In this document: positions 62,994 to 64,000 of the stretch, in pieces
Layout: each line of letters starts with the position of its first letter
Numbering within the stretch: the first letter of the stretch is position 1
DNA from: Candidatus Laterigemmans baculatus
GTDB lineage: Bacteria > Planctomycetota > Planctomycetia > Pirellulales > Pirellulaceae
Direction: 5' to 3'
Length of the DNA stretch: 64,000 bases
Assembly: GCF_010367455.1 (NCBI RefSeq)
Contig: NZ_WRPR01000042.1
Location: 1-64,000 of the forward strand
The notes under the pieces: generated by a model
Database searches by the model: none
Told to the model about the DNA's origin: nothing
What the model saw: only the letters and a program-made list of their open reading frames with translations
Made by a program: the position numbers and the translations under genes

Positions 62994-64000
62994 ATGACCA
63001 CACCGGCGACAGCCCCAGCAGACGCGGGAGATGCATCGAGAGAGGATCGTAAAAATCCGCTGCCCGGCCAGCAACCGACCGCCGCGGAACCCGCAAGCGC
63101 CACCGGGCAGGCGAGCGCCACCGGGCAGGCGAGCGCCACCGGGCAGGCGAGCGCCACTGGGCAGGCGAGCGGGGAGCGGGCCGCGGCGCTCGAGTATCTG
63201 TTCGGCCGCTTGAATTACGAGCGGATCGCGCCTCCCACCCAGCAAGGCGCTTTTCGTCTCCGGCGGATGCGGCACTTGCTGGCCGAGCTCGGCCATCCCG
63301 AACGGGCGACCCAGATCGTGCACGTCGGCGGGACCAAGGGCAAAGGGAGCACGTCGAGCATGATCGCGGCGATGCTCACCGGCGGCGGGCGGCGGGTCGG
63401 GTTGTACACCTCGCCCCATCTGGAGCGGTTGGAGGAGCGGTTCAGCGTCGACGGCGAGCCTTGCAGCGAACAGGAGTTGGTCGAGCTGGTCGCCGTGGTC
63501 GCCGCGGCGGCCGACGCGATCGAAGCCCGCGGCGAAGGGCCCGCCACCTTCTTCGAGCTGACGACGGCGATGGCGCTGGAGCACTTTCGCCGCCGCGAGT
63601 GCGAGATCTCGGTTATCGAAGTCGGTCTCGGCGGGAGGCTCGACAGCACCAACGTCTGCGATCCGGTCGTCACGGTCGTGACCACCGTGGGGCTCGACCA
63701 CCAGCATCTGCTGGGCGACACGGTGGAGAAAATTGCGGTCGAGAAAGCGGGGATCATTAAACCGGGCGTGCCGGTGATCACCGGCGTGCGGGATTCGACG
63801 GGAGGCGGAGTGCCCACGGGAGGCGGGGCGTTTGAGGTGATCCGCCGCACGGCCGAGGAGCGAGGAGCGCCGCTGTGGGCGCTCGGCCGCGACTTCCGCC
63901 TCGAACTGCATCCCAGCGAGCCGGGGGGCTCCAGCGAGCCGGGGGGCTCCAGCGAGCCGGGGGGCTCGAGCGAGTGGGGGGGCTCGAGCGAGCCGGGAGA
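62994..64000 (+). CDS. folC: Folylpolyglutamate synthase/dihydrofolate synthase, 3' truncated by the window
   Basis: 335 complete codons are visible. FolC adds glutamate to folates. P-loop GGTKGKGSTSSMIAAML, TSPHLERLEERF, IEVGLGGRLDSTNV, and VEKAGIIKPGVPVI are diagnostic. The first 58 residues are not part of the enzyme: they contain four copies of SATGQA encoded by an 18-bp minisatellite (63093-63170). A further SEPGGS repeat, also 18 bp, starts near 63910 and runs beyond the window end. The ATG at 62994 is 112 bp from the divergent ATPase gene; no other start is obvious. Confidence 0.92.
   Translation, partial: MTTPATAPADAGDASREDRKNPLPGQQPTAAEPASATGQASATGQASATGQASATGQASGERAAALEYLFGRLNYERIAPPTQQGAFRLRRMRHLLAELGHPERATQIVHVGGTKGKGSTSSMIAAMLTGGGRRVGLYTSPHLERLEERFSVDGEPCSEQELVELVAVVAAAADAIEARGEGPATFFELTTAMALEHFRRRECEISVIEVGLGGRLDSTNVCDPVVTVVTTVGLDHQHLLGDTVEKIAVEKAGIIKPGVPVITGVRDSTGGGVPTGGGAFEVIRRTAEERGAPLWALGRDFRLELHPSEPGGSSEPGGSSEPGGSSEWGGSSEPG

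Noticed and set aside
1-64000. rRNA, tRNA, transposase or prophage genes
   Set aside because: None was recognised; the palindromic repeats do not contain a transposase gene, and all coding regions fit chromosomal functions.

Overview
This window looks like a chromosomal segment of a Planctomycetota bacterium, most likely of the Pirellulales (Rhodopirellula/Blastopirellula-like). The evidence is high GC, many GTG and TTG starts with few strong ribosome binding sites, two DUF1559 prepilin-type proteins, a DUF1552 protein paired with a diheme DUF1592-type protein, an ABC-2 transporter with a very large extracytoplasmic domain, and many hairpin-forming intergenic repeats. I saw no rRNA, tRNA, CRISPR array, prophage or transposase gene. 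The assignment rests on gene content read by eye, not on a database search.

Layout. 0-7.4 kb (minus strand): cysteine desulfurase, dnaA, dnaN, a DciA/DUF721 protein, smpB and a MacB-like ABC ATPase/permease pair. This is a compact replication block with DnaA-box-like sites around dnaA and a 728-bp dnaA-dnaN gap, and it is a candidate replication origin. 7.4-24 kb: housekeeping genes (scpB with an acidic tail, ccsA/hemX-hemA, a radical SAM protein, an MsbA-like exporter, a Na+/solute symporter coupled to a DUF3311 partner, an SLC13-type transporter, proB, a purF-type amidotransferase). 24.3-30.9 kb: a DevBCA-like efflux cluster with a TolC-like protein, two permeases, a lipoprotein adaptor and an ATPase fused to a cyclic-nucleotide-binding domain. 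30.8-43 kb: typical planctomycete accessory genes (two tandem membrane acyltransferase-like proteins, small lipoproteins, two DUF1559 proteins, a PhoD-like phosphatase, the DUF1552/DUF1592 pair). 43.3-47.3 kb: an SF1 helicase coupled to the NAD salvage genes pncB and pncA. 47.3-58 kb: NhaD antiporter, a membrane-anchored MutS-like ATPase, a polytopic membrane protein, lipA, an HAD phosphatase, a Gfo/Idh/MocA oxidoreductase with an SSS symporter. 58-62.9 kb: a three-gene ABC system joined by 4-bp overlaps. The window ends inside folC.

Between genes lie several families of palindromic repeats: a GCTAGC-core family, a CCCTCCC/GGGAGGG family, a CCCAGGGC family, a CCTCTCCCC family and single long hairpins. 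Copies often sit exactly at gene 3' ends, and some supply the stop codon. Several proteins also carry in-frame 15- or 18-bp minisatellites in their termini or linkers (ScpB, the HlyD-like adaptor, the ABC-2 ATPase, FolC, the 529-aa membrane protein). These repeats, the cNMP-linked DevBCA cluster and the coupled ABC triad are the most unusual parts of the window.
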